A stretch of 64,000 bases of DNA from Sapria himalayana (lineage: Eukaryota > Streptophyta > Magnoliopsida > Malpighiales > Rafflesiaceae): assembly GCA_029783825.1 (NCBI GenBank), contig JAREIK010000737.1, positions 27,087 to 91,086 of the forward strand, given 5' to 3'. Both the position numbers and the translations under genes were made by a program. Positions 23,630-35,365 of this stretch are shown piece after piece. Under the pieces are notes generated by a model. That model did no database searches and had not been told where the DNA came from. It saw only the letters and a list, made by a program, of their open reading frames with translations. Position 1 is the stretch's first letter. Each line of letters opens with the position of its first letter.

Positions 23630-25135
23630 TGTTGGGATTTCAGGTAGAATATCCAATCTAATTGGAATATTAATGTAGCGGAATTTATAATTTTTTATCT
23701 CTTAACCCACCAAGGATCATATGTGTTTCATTAAAATACAAAGGAAGGGAAATCAAAACTTTCTACTTATAGATCGATTCATCAAGCCTTCAAAGTGTGC
23801 ATCCTAGTTTATTTGGATCTTCAAATGTACTACCTTTCTGAAAAACAAAAACCCTCTACTAGTATTCACATACGAATAAATAATGAATGATCTTGTTGAA
23901 TGCTAGTTTAGATTTGTTATCTCAAAACAAAAAATTTTCTTTCTGTTTTATAAAAGATGACTACTTGCATCAAATATGTCTCGTACACACACACACACAC
24001 ACAAGTTTGCTAGGGTCATAGTTATAAATGAATGTAATTATATATTTAAACTATTTTAAATAATAACAACTTAAATTCAAATCCTTAAAACCCCTTTTTA
24101 AATGAATTTATTCATTAAAAACTCAAGTTCAATATAACAAATTAATTATTTATTTAAATCACAATTTAAACTCTCTAAAAATAAAATTTAAATTTATATA
24201 ATAAATAATTGTTATTTTTGATTTAAAATAATCTTATCATTTTAAATTACTATAGAGAGTGAAAAACCATAACCATTGTCTTTCATTCTTAATGTGCAAC
24301 CCTATAAGTTCAATTAACATTGGCAGTTGGCCTAAATCACATTTTCATTCTACAAGTCATAAGTGGCCTATAGCAAGAGATTATGACTACCCGAGTTAAA
24401 TGAAAAGCTCATTATCCGAGACAACCTTAATTTAGTTAATGATATAATCTTTTTATTTTATGATATCTTGATAAAATATATGACATGGACAGAGTCAACC
24501 TTATATCATTTTATCTTTAATTACTCGAAACCCAATTTGACTGACTAAACAAATGATATTGATCTTCATTAATTCATTTGAGCGCGACCATGTATTTCTC
24601 AATCTTAATTACCAAGGGGACTCCGTGATATCTCTCTTATAATAAGAGGAACAAATTCCATCTTAGTCGCTCATATCTCACTACATAATTCTTATTATAT
24701 TCAAATATAACCATTATAGTCATCTGATTAAAGACAACATTTGATTATATCAAAACACAATATTTTTTATATTGAGAACAATAGTGATCTCAGGTCAAGA
24801 GATTTAATAACATAACTATTAGAGATTAACTTATGACTTTGATCCATGTATTAATCTCAAGATGGGTCTGTCCAATATTTGTTCTCAACAAAAAGATATA
24901 CATTTGATTTGTATCTAATACACATATTCATCCCATAAATATCAATCAAACTTTATACTAATCTTAATTTATTATTATTCCCATAACAATAAGTGATTAA
25001 GGATATTTAAAATAATTAATAATATTATTTAAGAATAATATATATATAAAATATGTAAATCATAATAATAATTAGTTCTCATAAATAGTCAAAGTACCAT
25101 ATCTATACGATAGGCCTAGAGCACTATTACTAACA
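23630..25135 (-). repeat. Copia 5' LTR (right copy)
   Basis: The plus strand begins TGTTGGGATTTC and ends ACTATTACTAACA, so both TG and CA ends are intact. It contains an (AC)n run at about 23,985-24,003. Divergence from the left LTR is visible in almost every line, mainly transitions, indicating an old insertion. Confidence 0.95.
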
Positions 25136-25140
25136 GTTGA
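25136..25140. repeat. Target-site duplication, right (GTTGA)
   Basis: Partner of GTTGG at 16,605-16,609, with one mismatch. Confidence 0.75.
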
Positions 25141-25620
25141 CATGAGAAGTTTTGGCTATATAATTATCTATAATTAAAAAGTCATACTTATAAAAAGGCC
25201 ACAACTCTGACTTGAGACTACTGAGACATAATAAAGATAAAGGTATGATGCTTAGACTTGGATATGACCTTGAACATTAGTGGGAACTTGGTTGTTGTGA
25301 CAAATAATTAATGTCTCACCCATTAAAATTTTTTTACCTATGTATAGTTGTGATTCCATAATAATATTATAGTCACTAAGAATATGTCACATAGTGAAAA
25401 GATTGTGCTAATGAGTTATTAGTATTGTGGTATACAAACATTTTCTTTAACAAAGAAGGTAGAATTTTGGTCAAAAATGGATGCCAAAGCTATGTGAGAC
25501 TCAATGATATACCCTTTAGCTAAACACATCTTAAAACCTATTAATTTCACAAGTATTCATCAAAATATTTCAAAACACCAAAGTAGTAAAATCAACCTTA
25601 AATATCTTCCTTTCCATGAC
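25141..25620 (+). repeat. Local repeat family, right half of the split copy
   Basis: It continues the unit interrupted at 16,609. 'acatgagaagttttggc' and 'aaaaagtcatact' are followed by 'gggaacttggttgttgtgac', 'ataatattatagtcactaag' and 'ttttggtcaaaaat'. The same landmarks occur in order at 27,390-27,830 and 28,600-28,990. Confidence 0.6.
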
Positions 25621-25651
25621 TATACATCAGTATAAACTACTAAAAGAAATA

Positions 25652-25700
25652 AGAATTTATAAGTCCATATAAATTCTTATTTAATGGACTTATAAATTCT
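25652..25700. repeat. Perfect 17-bp inverted repeat (hairpin)
   Basis: The arms agaatttataagtccat (25,652-25,668) and atggacttataaattct (25,684-25,700) pair perfectly around a 15-nt loop. The hairpin is flanked by a direct repeat of 'tacatca.tataaactact' (25,622-25,641 and 25,702-25,720), and a third 'ttataagtccata' follows at about 25,730. A duplicated-inverted small element is likely. Confidence 0.9.
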
Positions 25701-25859
25701 ATACATCATTATAAACTACTCAAGGTTCATTTATAAGTCCATACCTTTTAAGTAATTTATTAAACTACCTTTGTTAGTTGCTCCATATGTATATTCTTAT
25801 TATTTGATCTCATGTATCAAAAAGACTAATAATTTATATGGTTTATAAGTATTTGCACT

Positions 25860-26230
25860 TTCAACTTCTTAAATATCATACTCACATAATTAATATATGC
25901 TTCCCTCAAATCTCATCGATAGAAACAATATGAGATAAAGAAAGTCAAAAGGTTGCCACTACCTTGTAAGTTATTATATACTCATGCATGTCATGTGGTC
26001 TACCTATCACTATTCTTCATAGTGATAATCTGACTTTCACACTAAAGGTAAAATCCTTAAAAGAACATTCTATTAAATATCCCCTTCAATCAAGAGCTAA
26101 TTCTCTTAAGATATTACAATGGAGTGACATATAAAATCATTCATGCATTCAGCTTCATGACATCCATACTCGCAATGATTAAAATATCTCAATTTTGAAT
26201 TTTAACATATAGGTTTGTTTCAGACATCAT
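25860..26230 (-). repeat. Inverted copy of the 5.6-7.6 kb module
   Basis: In reverse complement this shows the landmarks of 5,638-5,950 in the same order: 'gagtatggatgtcat' in place of 'gagtatggtgatta', then 'ttaagagaattagctc', 'aaggattttaccttta', 'gtgataggtagaccac', and the 'gagatttgagggaag' and 'ttaattatgtgagtatg' end. Confidence 0.6.
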
Positions 26231-26679
26231 GGTCAGAAGGGCTACCACTTCTTTCATACCATATGTAATAGTGAACCTCATGGTTTATCTATCACCATAT
26301 CCATGACAATATGCATAAACTCACTGATAGTCAAATCCCTAATTCTAATTATATTTAATTATCATATCTATCAAATTTTTATTCCATAACATAATAATTA
26401 ATTACAGATCAATTTATACATCACATAAATCACACTAACATAAATCCTAGATTTTAATTTAGTCTGACATCAAAGAAAGATTTACATAGTACAAGAGAAG
26501 TTTCTTAAATCTCATTTTTCAAATGGCAAGCTCACGAGAATCTAGGATTCAAACCCTCATCCCATGCTATTTTTATTAATTTTTTTTAATCCAGCCTGGG
26601 GGGGGGGGGGGGGGGGGGTTAGAGAGTACACCCAAAATTATAGGGTTTAGCCTATGTCTTATATCTTTTACTTGCTCAT
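26231..26679. other. AT-rich intergenic DNA with a G21 run
   Basis: No gene or recognisable element is seen. The G run at 26,598-26,618 is listed separately. Confidence 0.6.
26598..26618. repeat. Homopolymer G21
   Basis: Twenty-one consecutive G in AT-rich DNA, preceded by ccagcct. The length may be unreliable because of sequencing error in homopolymers. Confidence 0.9.
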
Positions 26680-27830
26680 TTTTCACCTAGAGAGTATACA
26701 ATTCACCCCCTAGGTTTGTTACTAAACTTTTCTTTACTCTTAGTGTGTGAGAAGAAAAAAGAATAGTCTGATTTTTGACCACTTTCTTCTTTTATACTTA
26801 TGAATCCTAATATTTTTCCAAGTGAAAAGTTATTGCTTTCAACAGATACCATGACTTTAACCTTGATCTTTTGAGCTATATAGGTCATGGCTATGAAAAG
26901 TGGCCATGACTTTGGTATATATCTTAATCTTTCTATAACACAAAATCATATCACTAGAAAAAATTAAAACTTGTGCCTTTTGTCTCAATGAAACAAAGTC
27001 TTGGTGCTTGGAATGGCTATGATATTGTTAGCCTTGCTCTTTCTTCTACATGAAATTACCATGACACTAAGAATGACCACAACATTGGCCTTGGTTTGTC
27101 TTGAAATGGCCTTAAACTAGGAATGACCATGATTTTGGCCTTAGCATTTATCATGTATGAAATGATAATAATGCTTAAATAATGGCTTTGGCTTTGGCCT
27201 TCACCTTTCTCATGTATCAAATAGGCATGGTGCTTAGGAATGGCTTTACCTTTTCTTGAGGGCAAGAATCATAGCCTTAGGAAGTGGCGGTGCTTGAGTA
27301 ATATCCTATATAATATTATGTATCTAAAAGTTGTGGTGCTAGATAATTACCATATCTTTGGCCTATGTAGTATTGACATAGTAACTATCTATAGCTCAAA
27401 AGTTAATTTTTGGAAAAGATAATGACTCTAACTTTAGAATACAAAGACTTGGTAAAGATAAAATAACTACACAAGAAAGTGGCCCCAACTTTTAGCATAC
27501 ACGGGATACTTGGTTACTGTGACATAATATTAATGTTATATTTATTTAATTATTATAAAATAAATTTGGTTGCAACTCTATGATAATATCACAACTAAAA
27601 ATAAAATGTTTTACATTTGAAGAATTATACTAACTAGGTTGTGAACTCATTATATACAAAGATTGTCATAACTAAATAAGTATAGTTTCATTTAAGAATT
27701 GACAGTGAAACTATTCCATGAGACCACATCACCAAGTCATCAAATATCTTAAAAAATATACTTATTTCATGACTATTCATCAAAATTGATCAAAACTCCA
27801 AAATCATGAAATCGATGTAATTTTGTTTAT
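26680..27830 (+). repeat. Local repeat family, most complete copy, with ~65-bp sub-repeats
   Basis: The first part (about 26,820-27,260) is a degenerate tandem of roughly 65 bp. Each unit contains a form of 'ctaagaatgaccatgac', 'ttggccttg' and 'ctcatgtatgaaat'. The second part (27,260-27,830) carries the landmarks shared with 8,080-8,990, 16,196-16,609 plus 25,141-25,620, and 28,600-28,990. Small open frames here (26,703-26,888, 27,056-27,265, 27,240-27,422) are in repeat DNA and show no domain. The element type is unknown. Confidence 0.6.
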
Positions 27831-28599
27831 TTTTATGCTTACATATCATCAAATAGCACAAAAAATTTAAAAGAATATTTGATAGTTTAAATAGCAAATG
27901 AACTCTTACACTAAAATTATTCCTGATCCCTAGGTAATGACTTTCTCCCTAGTAAAATATTCTATTATATCATAACAAAAAATATTTATATCTATGACTA
28001 GGTTGAGTGTTGTAATGTCTCAAGATTGTGGAGCAACATCTTCCTTGGATCAATGATCTTAGTCATACTCACTAGCTTTTCACAGTATACATTTTCTTCC
28101 TTCTTCCTAATTTATTCTATCTATCTTACATTAGCTCCACTTTCTGCTTTGGCTCTTTCTTCCTTGGATGTCAAGGCTTTGAGGAAATTTTTGGCTTCTT
28201 TTTTTGTTCAAGCCTAACCCTTTCCTTTCTATATCTTCAAAGTCATGGTAACTATGGCTTTAATGTTCAGCCTCTCTTGGTCCATTTCCTTTTGTAACTC
28301 TGAAGTTGCTGTGCTGAGGACAAGCATGATATTTCTTTTAGCTTCTCTTGGCCTATTTCTTTATTTATCCCCAAAGCTATGACACTAAGCATAGCCATGG
28401 CCTTGTCATTGATTGTCTGATTTGCAATTTCATTTTGTAATTTTAAATTAATTATACTATGATCAACCATAATTTTATTTTTATGCTTCTCTTAATTAAT
28501 TTCTATATGTAATACTAAAGTTGTAGTATTGTGATTGGTCATGGATTTATCATGTATTGGATCCTTCTAATGGCCTGAGAAGTATTGGATTTATAACTT
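27831..28599. other. AT-rich DNA, partly related to 2,281-2,480
   Basis: No gene is recognised. Around 28,130-28,330 the sequence resembles the reverse complement of 2,281-2,480 (shared 'gatgtcaaggct' and 'tcaaagtcatgg' type words). The frames at 28,026-28,217 and 28,267-28,470 have no recognisable motif. Confidence 0.45.
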
Positions 28600-28990
28600 T
28601 CTATAGCTAAAAAGTCATTGTTTTTGGAAAAGGTCATGACTCTAACTTAAGAATACAAAGTCTTGGTAAAGATAAAGTCAGATGCTATGAAGTAGCCGTC
28701 CATTTAATAATACAAAGTCAGACGCTAAGAATACAAAGTCAGACGCTAGTGAGGTAATTGGACATCCATTTAATTATTATAAGTTAAATATGGTTATATC
28801 TCTATGATAATATAACAACTAAAAAAAGTGTGTTGCACAATTAAAAAATTGTGCTAATGAGGTAGTAGAGTTATGATATACAAAGATTATTATGACTAAA
28901 TAAATATAGTTTTGGTCAAGAATAACCATAATAGCAATACTACATTTTTTAAACAATTACTTAAAATATTACGGAATAGCTAAAGATGAC
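28600..28990 (+). repeat. Local repeat family, further partial copy
   Basis: 'aaaaagtcattgtttttgg', 'gactctaactta' and 'atatacaaagatta' match 27,398-27,720 in order. A short local duplication is visible: 'aatacaaagtcagacgct' occurs twice, around 28,718 and 28,732. Confidence 0.65.
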
Positions 28991-29428
28991 CACAAACATT
29001 GATAGCATCAATTTCTACTTAAGATATTGCTAAAATTAGGCAGCTTAATATAACATTAAAATACAACTAATATCAACCATGATAATAATCAATTCAAAGG
29101 TCCATCCCGGAACAACAACGAAAATCCAAACCCAATTAATTATCTCTTCTACAACTCCTCCCATTTATTCCTCCACTATAGAAGGACAACCATAGATGAA
29201 AACATGTTAATCATGTAGATATAAATTTCTAAGATGAAAGAGTAATAAAAAAACAAAATATTACCTTATAAAATTTAATACAACCATTCCAAATTTAGTT
29301 GGCCAACTATAGTTGGAAGAATATTTGGATCTTGTGACCCCTCTGAAAATTGTAATTGAACCATATTTTTATTAAATTGAATGAATAAAATAAGTAAATG
29401 TTAAATTAAAATTTACAAGATTTGTATA
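28991..29428. other. AT-rich DNA downstream of the hAT remnant
   Basis: No gene is seen. Overlapping short palindromes (agttggccaact and ccaactatagttgg) lie at about 29,297-29,316. They could be part of the hAT element's terminal region, but no terminal inverted repeat is proven. Confidence 0.4.
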
Positions 29429-31509
29429 CTAACCTAATTCATTATCATCAAGGTCTTGAACTAATTCTTCAATTTCAATTGGTTTGTTTGAGCATCTCAA
29501 CCAATCTTGTAGACATATGAGAACTTCAGCTGTAATAGGTGTTAAAGAACTCCTAAATTTATCTAAAGTTCTCCCCCCAGTGCTGAATGTATATTCGTAG
29601 GCCACAGTAGATGCTTGGATAGAAAATACATCCCTTGCTACATTTTCCAAAGAAGGATACCTAACCTCATTTACCTTCCACCAGTTTATAAGATCAAAAT
29701 CAATTCTATTTTTTTCAAGTTTGTCCTCCTAGTACCTATCCAACACTTCCAAAGCTGCAACTTCTTGTTCTTTCTCCAATTCAACAAAAAAAATCATCAA
29801 CATAAGTATCACTACCATCAAATAAATCATCATTTTTCTTCACCACAGTTGAAGAGAAATTATCTTCTTTTGATTCATCTTCATTTAAATCTTTATAATC
29901 ATCTATCATCTCATTTAAAGTTTTTATAACCTTTTTCACCAAATTTTTAGCCAATTCCTCTCCATAATGCTAAGAGTACTTAACCTTGAGAGATTTGAGC
30001 TTATATCTATGATCCAACACTTGCTACAAAAAGTATAATATTTGTGGACTGAAGAGAACCCCAATATTTGTTGAAGTTATGCCTCATTTTCATACCGATT
30101 TCAGACAGCATTGTATCTCTAGTATTTTCACAAAGCTCAATTTTTTTCAAAATTCAAATAATCTCATGAAAATAAACACTAGAGGTAGAATATTATGAGC
30201 CAAAAAATTTACAAGTTATCTCATAAAAAGTTTTCAAGAAACGAGACAAAATCTTGGGGTTTGTTCAGTCTCTCTCAGTTGGAACGTTTGAACCAAACTC
30301 CTTCAAAATCCTTTTGTCTTTGTCCTCCAACTTATCAACTTCTTTTTGATATTTTATATCAGTTTGTAGGATCAAATAAGTTGAATTCTATCTTGTAGGA
30401 CAATCTAATTGCAATAAAGATCCATATGTCAAGTTTGCTTCTTCAACACATAACTTAAACATATCTAATCTTTTAGGACTGCTCCTCACATATTTCACCA
30501 CACCTCTAATTTTTTTAATAGCACCCTCAACTACCGCAATGAAATCTCTGACAATTAAGTTTAGGATATGAGCACAACATCTCATATGAAAATGCTCGCC
30601 TCTCAAAAATACAACACTTTTCTTCACAAGCCTCTTTTTCAATTGTTCAACTGCAACATCATTATTTGATGCATTGTCAACAGTAAAGCACATCAACTTT
30701 CTCAAACCCCATTTATTCATGCAAAACTCAATAGCATTTCTAATATTAACTCCAGAATGACTTTTAATTACACAAAAGTTCAAAAGCCTTTTATGCATAT
30801 TCCATTGAGAATCAATGGAATGAAAAGTCAAATATATATAAGACAAATTTTGAATGCTAGTCCATGTGTCTGTAGTCAATGAAACTCTACAACAATGAGA
30901 TGATATGCTATCAAATAATTTCTTATTTTTTTTTCACAAACAAAGAAAAATAATCCCTCAATATAGAGTGCGTAGATGGAATTTTAAATTGAGGCACACT
31001 AACTTCACAAAACTCCTTAAACTCATCCCTCTCAACAAAACAAAAAGGCAATTCATCTTTTATGATCATTTTCACCAAAGCCTCCCTAACTAGTTGTTGA
31101 TCATATTGCCAACAAGTTAATTTGTCATCCTCTGAACTAGTACCTTTTGTGAAACTCAACAAAGATTGTGACTCATCTTTACCTTTGTGAGCTTCTATTA
31201 ATTCTCTTGTGTGTGGAAATTTTCTACAAGTCTCTCTCAAGTATTTCCATAAACCCGAAGTACCTTGATCACTTTTGCCAAGTTTTCTTTCCTACGCCAT
31301 ATACAAGCTACCCTACTAGTTTCATTTGCCTCTGAATCAACTAATATCTCATAACTTTCCCAAACAACTGACTTATACTTTTTGTGAGCTTGAGGTTCAG
31401 ATGTACCTTGTCTTTCTTTTACTATTGGAATTGAAGAACATGTCGTAACAATAGGAGGGATGATTGGATTTACTAGTACTTTGATCATTTGAATTATGAT
31501 CATCTTCAA
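29429..31509 (-). pseudogene. hAT transposase (RICESLEEPER-like), degraded
   Basis: Pieces in several frames keep the hAT domain order. 31,237-31,509: N-terminal region with the start of a BED zinc finger (SVVWESYE…ACIW). 30,923-31,240: LRETCRKFPHTRELIE-like text after a frameshift, then a conserved linker. 30,388-30,879: core of the RNase H-like catalytic domain with TTDTWTSIQNLSY (catalytic Asp region), CFTVDNASNND (second Asp region) and FHMRCCAHILNLIV. 29,650-30,388: decayed, many stops. 29,429-29,650: C-terminal dimerisation domain with STVAYEYTFSTGGRTLDKFRSSLTP and LICLQDWLR. An intact protein would cut and paste the element. Frameshifts and stops exclude activity. The BED finger has lost its second Cys (CIWR) and its His position reads Tyr. 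Confidence 0.93.
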
Positions 31510-32144
31510 TTTATTATATTTTTTGTTTACCGCTGGATTGTGCCATCTGCATTGCCATTAATTAATATGATATGTTAAGCATAAATACATATAAATATTT
31601 CAAGCAAGCAAGCTCTACAAAACTGAATGTAACACATTCGGCCCAACCACAACACCACAACCAATACTCAACAAAACTGACTGAGACACATAATAATAAT
31701 AATAATAATTAATCACTCAATTCTCGTCAGAAAAACAAACCAAAAGGTTCATGGCATTTGTGACACAGTGGAGGCAACCATAAGTGAGACGGACAAGGGC
31801 TGGACCTAACTGAGCATAGCTGGAACGGCGTGAGGTGGCCTGGAACAACAATAGGTGCGTTGGAATTGAATGGGTAGTAGCGGAATTGGTGGCATCTTCA
31901 TGTTATATATATATATATATATATTCCTGGTTCTAGTATAGGTTTTTTAGGATGGGACGGTTCTGGGGATGGATATTGCTTAAGATCCGGAACCGTCCCA
32001 AAAGAAAAAATACGTGACAAAATGGGACAGGAAAAGTCAAAGTCAATGGATTTTCTCAGTCACAATTCATTCGGGATAAGACTTCGGGTCAGGTCGCTAA
32101 TCTCCGAGTCCCATAAGCGGCCCTACTGGGTGCGTATAAATTTA
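31510..32144. mobile_element. Probable hAT 5' subterminal region
   Basis: This is the DNA between the transposase remnant and the satellite. It holds (TAA)n at 31,691-31,709, (TA)n at 31,904-31,924 and a hairpin at 31,953-32,000. From about 31,930 it is GC-richer (gggacggttctgg, ggaaccgtccca), as often seen in hAT subterminal regions. The satellite starts abruptly near 32,145. Exact terminal inverted repeats and an 8-bp target duplication could not be identified. Confidence 0.45.
31953..32000. repeat. Inverted repeat tgggacggttctgg / ccggaaccgtccca
   Basis: Arms of 14 bp (31,953-31,966 and 31,987-32,000) pair with one mismatch around a 20-nt loop. It lies in the presumed hAT subterminal region. 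Confidence 0.85.
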
Positions 32145-35100
32145 AATCAGAAAACTCCTAAACCCCATAATGCCTAATTACATAAACCATTAAACCACTA
32201 AATAATACTTAATAATTAATAAATCTAATTTTTATTACTATATATTATATTTTTAAATATTTATTTTAATTATTTATTACTGTATTTATTTATAAATATT
32301 TATTACAAAATAAATTATGAGTGGGACAAATATAATTTAAATAATATATTATTTATCTAATAAAAATATACGCTTATAAAAGAAGTATAAATTTAAAAAT
32401 TAAAAATTATTATTAAGTAATATAAGTTACTTTAATTTTGAATCATTTTGGGTTTTGTAAATATTTTTTAATTAAAATCTATCTTAATATTAATAGTGTA
32501 TAAATTTAATTTTCGATCATTATTATAATATCTATCCATAATATTATTTATATTAAATTTATATGATATATAATTATTAATATTATTATAAAAAAATATT
32601 GTATTAAAATTTTAAAAAATTTTGAATTTTATTTTATTTTCAAATGTTATAACCTATGAAAATGATAAAAAATTATAGAAATTTTTTTTGTTATTTTATT
32701 TTTTTAAATAAAACCTATAAACCACTAAAAGCCTAAAAACATAAATCGCTAAACTCTTAATGACAAAACCTCTAAATACTTAAATCATTAAACTGGTATA
32801 CATTAATAATAAATCTAAATCTTATTTTTATTTTTATTCATAATAATTTTAAATTTTTATTTTAATTACTAATCAATTTATTTAATAGAAATATTAATTA
32901 AAAAATAAATTATTAGTGAGACAGATCTAATTTAAATTAAATTGGTATCACTAAAAAATAAATAATAAATCTCAATTTTTTTCATTATAATTTTAAATAT
33001 TCATTTTAATTATTTATTCGTTTATTTTTATATAAATATTAATTATAAAATAAATTGTGTTGGACAAATATAATTTATATAATTTAATTTTCATCAAAAA
33101 AATATTGATAAAATTTTTAAAAGAAAAAAAAAATTTAAAAACAAAAAATTATTATATAGTAATATATTTTGCTTTTCTTCTGAATCATTTTAGGTTTTGT
33201 AAATATATTTTAATTGATATCTATCTTATTAATAATAGATTATTAATTTATTTTTTGATCATTATTAGAATATTTATCAATAAAATTGTTTATACTTAAT
33301 TTATATGAAATATAAATATAATAATTATTATAACTAAATATTGTAATCACATTAAAAAAAATTAAAAAAATATTATATTTTCAAAGGTAAACCTATGAAA
33401 ATATCAAAAAATAATAAAAATAATTTTTTTATTATTTTATTATTTTAATAAAACCTATAAACCAATAAATGCATACACAGTTAAATCAGTAAACTCCTAA
33501 ACGTCAAAATGCCTAAATAAATAAACCATTAAACTGCTATATACTACTTTATAATTAATAAATCTAATTTTTATATCTATTTATTATAATTTTAAATATT
33601 CATTTTTATTATTTATTAGTTTATTTTTATAGAAATATTTATTACAAATTAAATTATGAGTGCTACATATATATTTTAATTAATTTATTTTTAATCAAAA
33701 AATATATATGCTTATAAAAGAAAAAATTTAAAAAATAAAAATTATCTTCTAGTAATATATTTTACTTTAATTTTGAATCAATTTGGGTTTTGTAAATATT
33801 TTTTAATTAATATCAATCTTTTTATTAATAGTTTATTAATTTAAATTTTGATCATTATTATTTTATCTATCAATAAAATTATTTATATTGAATTTATATA
33901 ATATATAATTATTAATATTATTATATTTTCAAAGGTTATAACCTATTAAAATCAGAAAAAATTACAAATTTTTTTTAGTTATTTTATTGTTTAAATAAAA
34001 TATATAAGCCACTAAATGCCTAAAATCATAAATTGCTAAACTCCTTAACGACAAATCCTATAAATACTTAAACCATTAAATATGTGTACATTAATAAAAA
34101 ATCATAAATCTCAATTTAATTTTTATTAAGTATAATTTTAAATTTTTATTTTAATTTTTTATAAGTTTATTTTTATATAAATATTAATTACAAAATAAAT
34201 TATTAGTGAGACATATCTAATTTAAATAATTTTTTTTTATCAAAAAAATATATATCCTTATAAAAAGAGGCAAAATTTTAAAAACAAAAATTTATTATTT
34301 AGTAATATATTTTATTTTTATTTTGAATCATTTTAGATTTTGCAATTATATTTTAATTTATATCATTGTTATCAATAATAGTTTATTAATTTTTTTTTCA
34401 ATCATTATTATAATATCTAATAATAAAATTATTTATATTGAGTTTACATTATATATAATTATTAGATTATTATTACTGAATATTATATTCACATTTAAAA
34501 AAATTAAAAATTATTATATTTTCAAAGGTTATAACCTTCAAAAATTAAAAAAAATCTAAAAAAATTAAAATTTTTATTTTTTCATTCTTTAAATAAAAAC
34601 TATAAATCACTTAAGGCCTAAACTCTTAAATCACTAAACCCCAAAATCTCTAAATACTTAAAACATTAAACTAGAATATCCTGAATAATAACTAAGAAAT
34701 CTCAATTTTATTTGTATTCATTATAATTTTAAATATTCATTTTAACTATTTATTAGTTTATTTTTATAGAATTAAAAATTAAAAATAAATTATGAGGAAG
34801 ACAAATATAATTTAAATAATTTACTTTTAATAACAAAAAAAATAAATTTATAAAAAGAAGCAAAACATCAAAGAAAGTATTATTTTGTAATATATTTTAT
34901 TTTGATTTTGAATAAATTTATGTTTTGCAAATATATTTAAAATAATATCTATCTTATTAATAATAGTTTATTAATGAATTTTTTGATCATTAATATAATA
35001 TATTTCTATATAATTGTTTATATTGAATTTACATGATATATAATTATTAATATTATTATAACTAAATATAGTATTCACGTATAAAAAAAATTTAAAAATT

Positions 35101-35365
35101 GTTATATTTTCAAACTTTATAACCTTCAAAAATGTCAAAAAATAACAAAAATAAAGTTTTTGTTATATCATTGTTTAAACAAAACATATAAACCATTAAA
35201 TGCATAAATATATAAATATCTAAACTCTTAAACCCCGAAGCCCCTAAATACTTAAACCTTTAAATCGTAAACCTTAAATATAATTTAAATAATTTATAGA
35301 AATATTAATTACAAAATAAATTATGAGTGATACAAATATAATTTAAATAATATATTTTTTATCAA

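Larger units (their letters stand above)
16610..25135 (-). mobile_element. Ty1/copia LTR retrotransposon, complete but inactivated
   Basis: This is an 8.5-kb element transcribed on the minus strand. In that direction it runs: 5' LTR (25,135-23,630), primer-binding-like site, long leader, gag, protease, GAG-pre-integrase and integrase, reverse transcriptase, RNase H, polypurine tract, 3' LTR (18,116-16,610). Integrase before RT is the defining copia order. The LTRs are almost equal in length (1,506 and 1,507 bp) but clearly diverged, and every coding domain carries stops or frameshifts, so the insertion is old. A 5-bp target duplication (GTTGG/GTTGA) flanks it. The roughly 1.5-kb LTRs and long leader would suit a Tork/Angela-like lineage, but I have not established the lineage. 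Confidence 0.95.
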
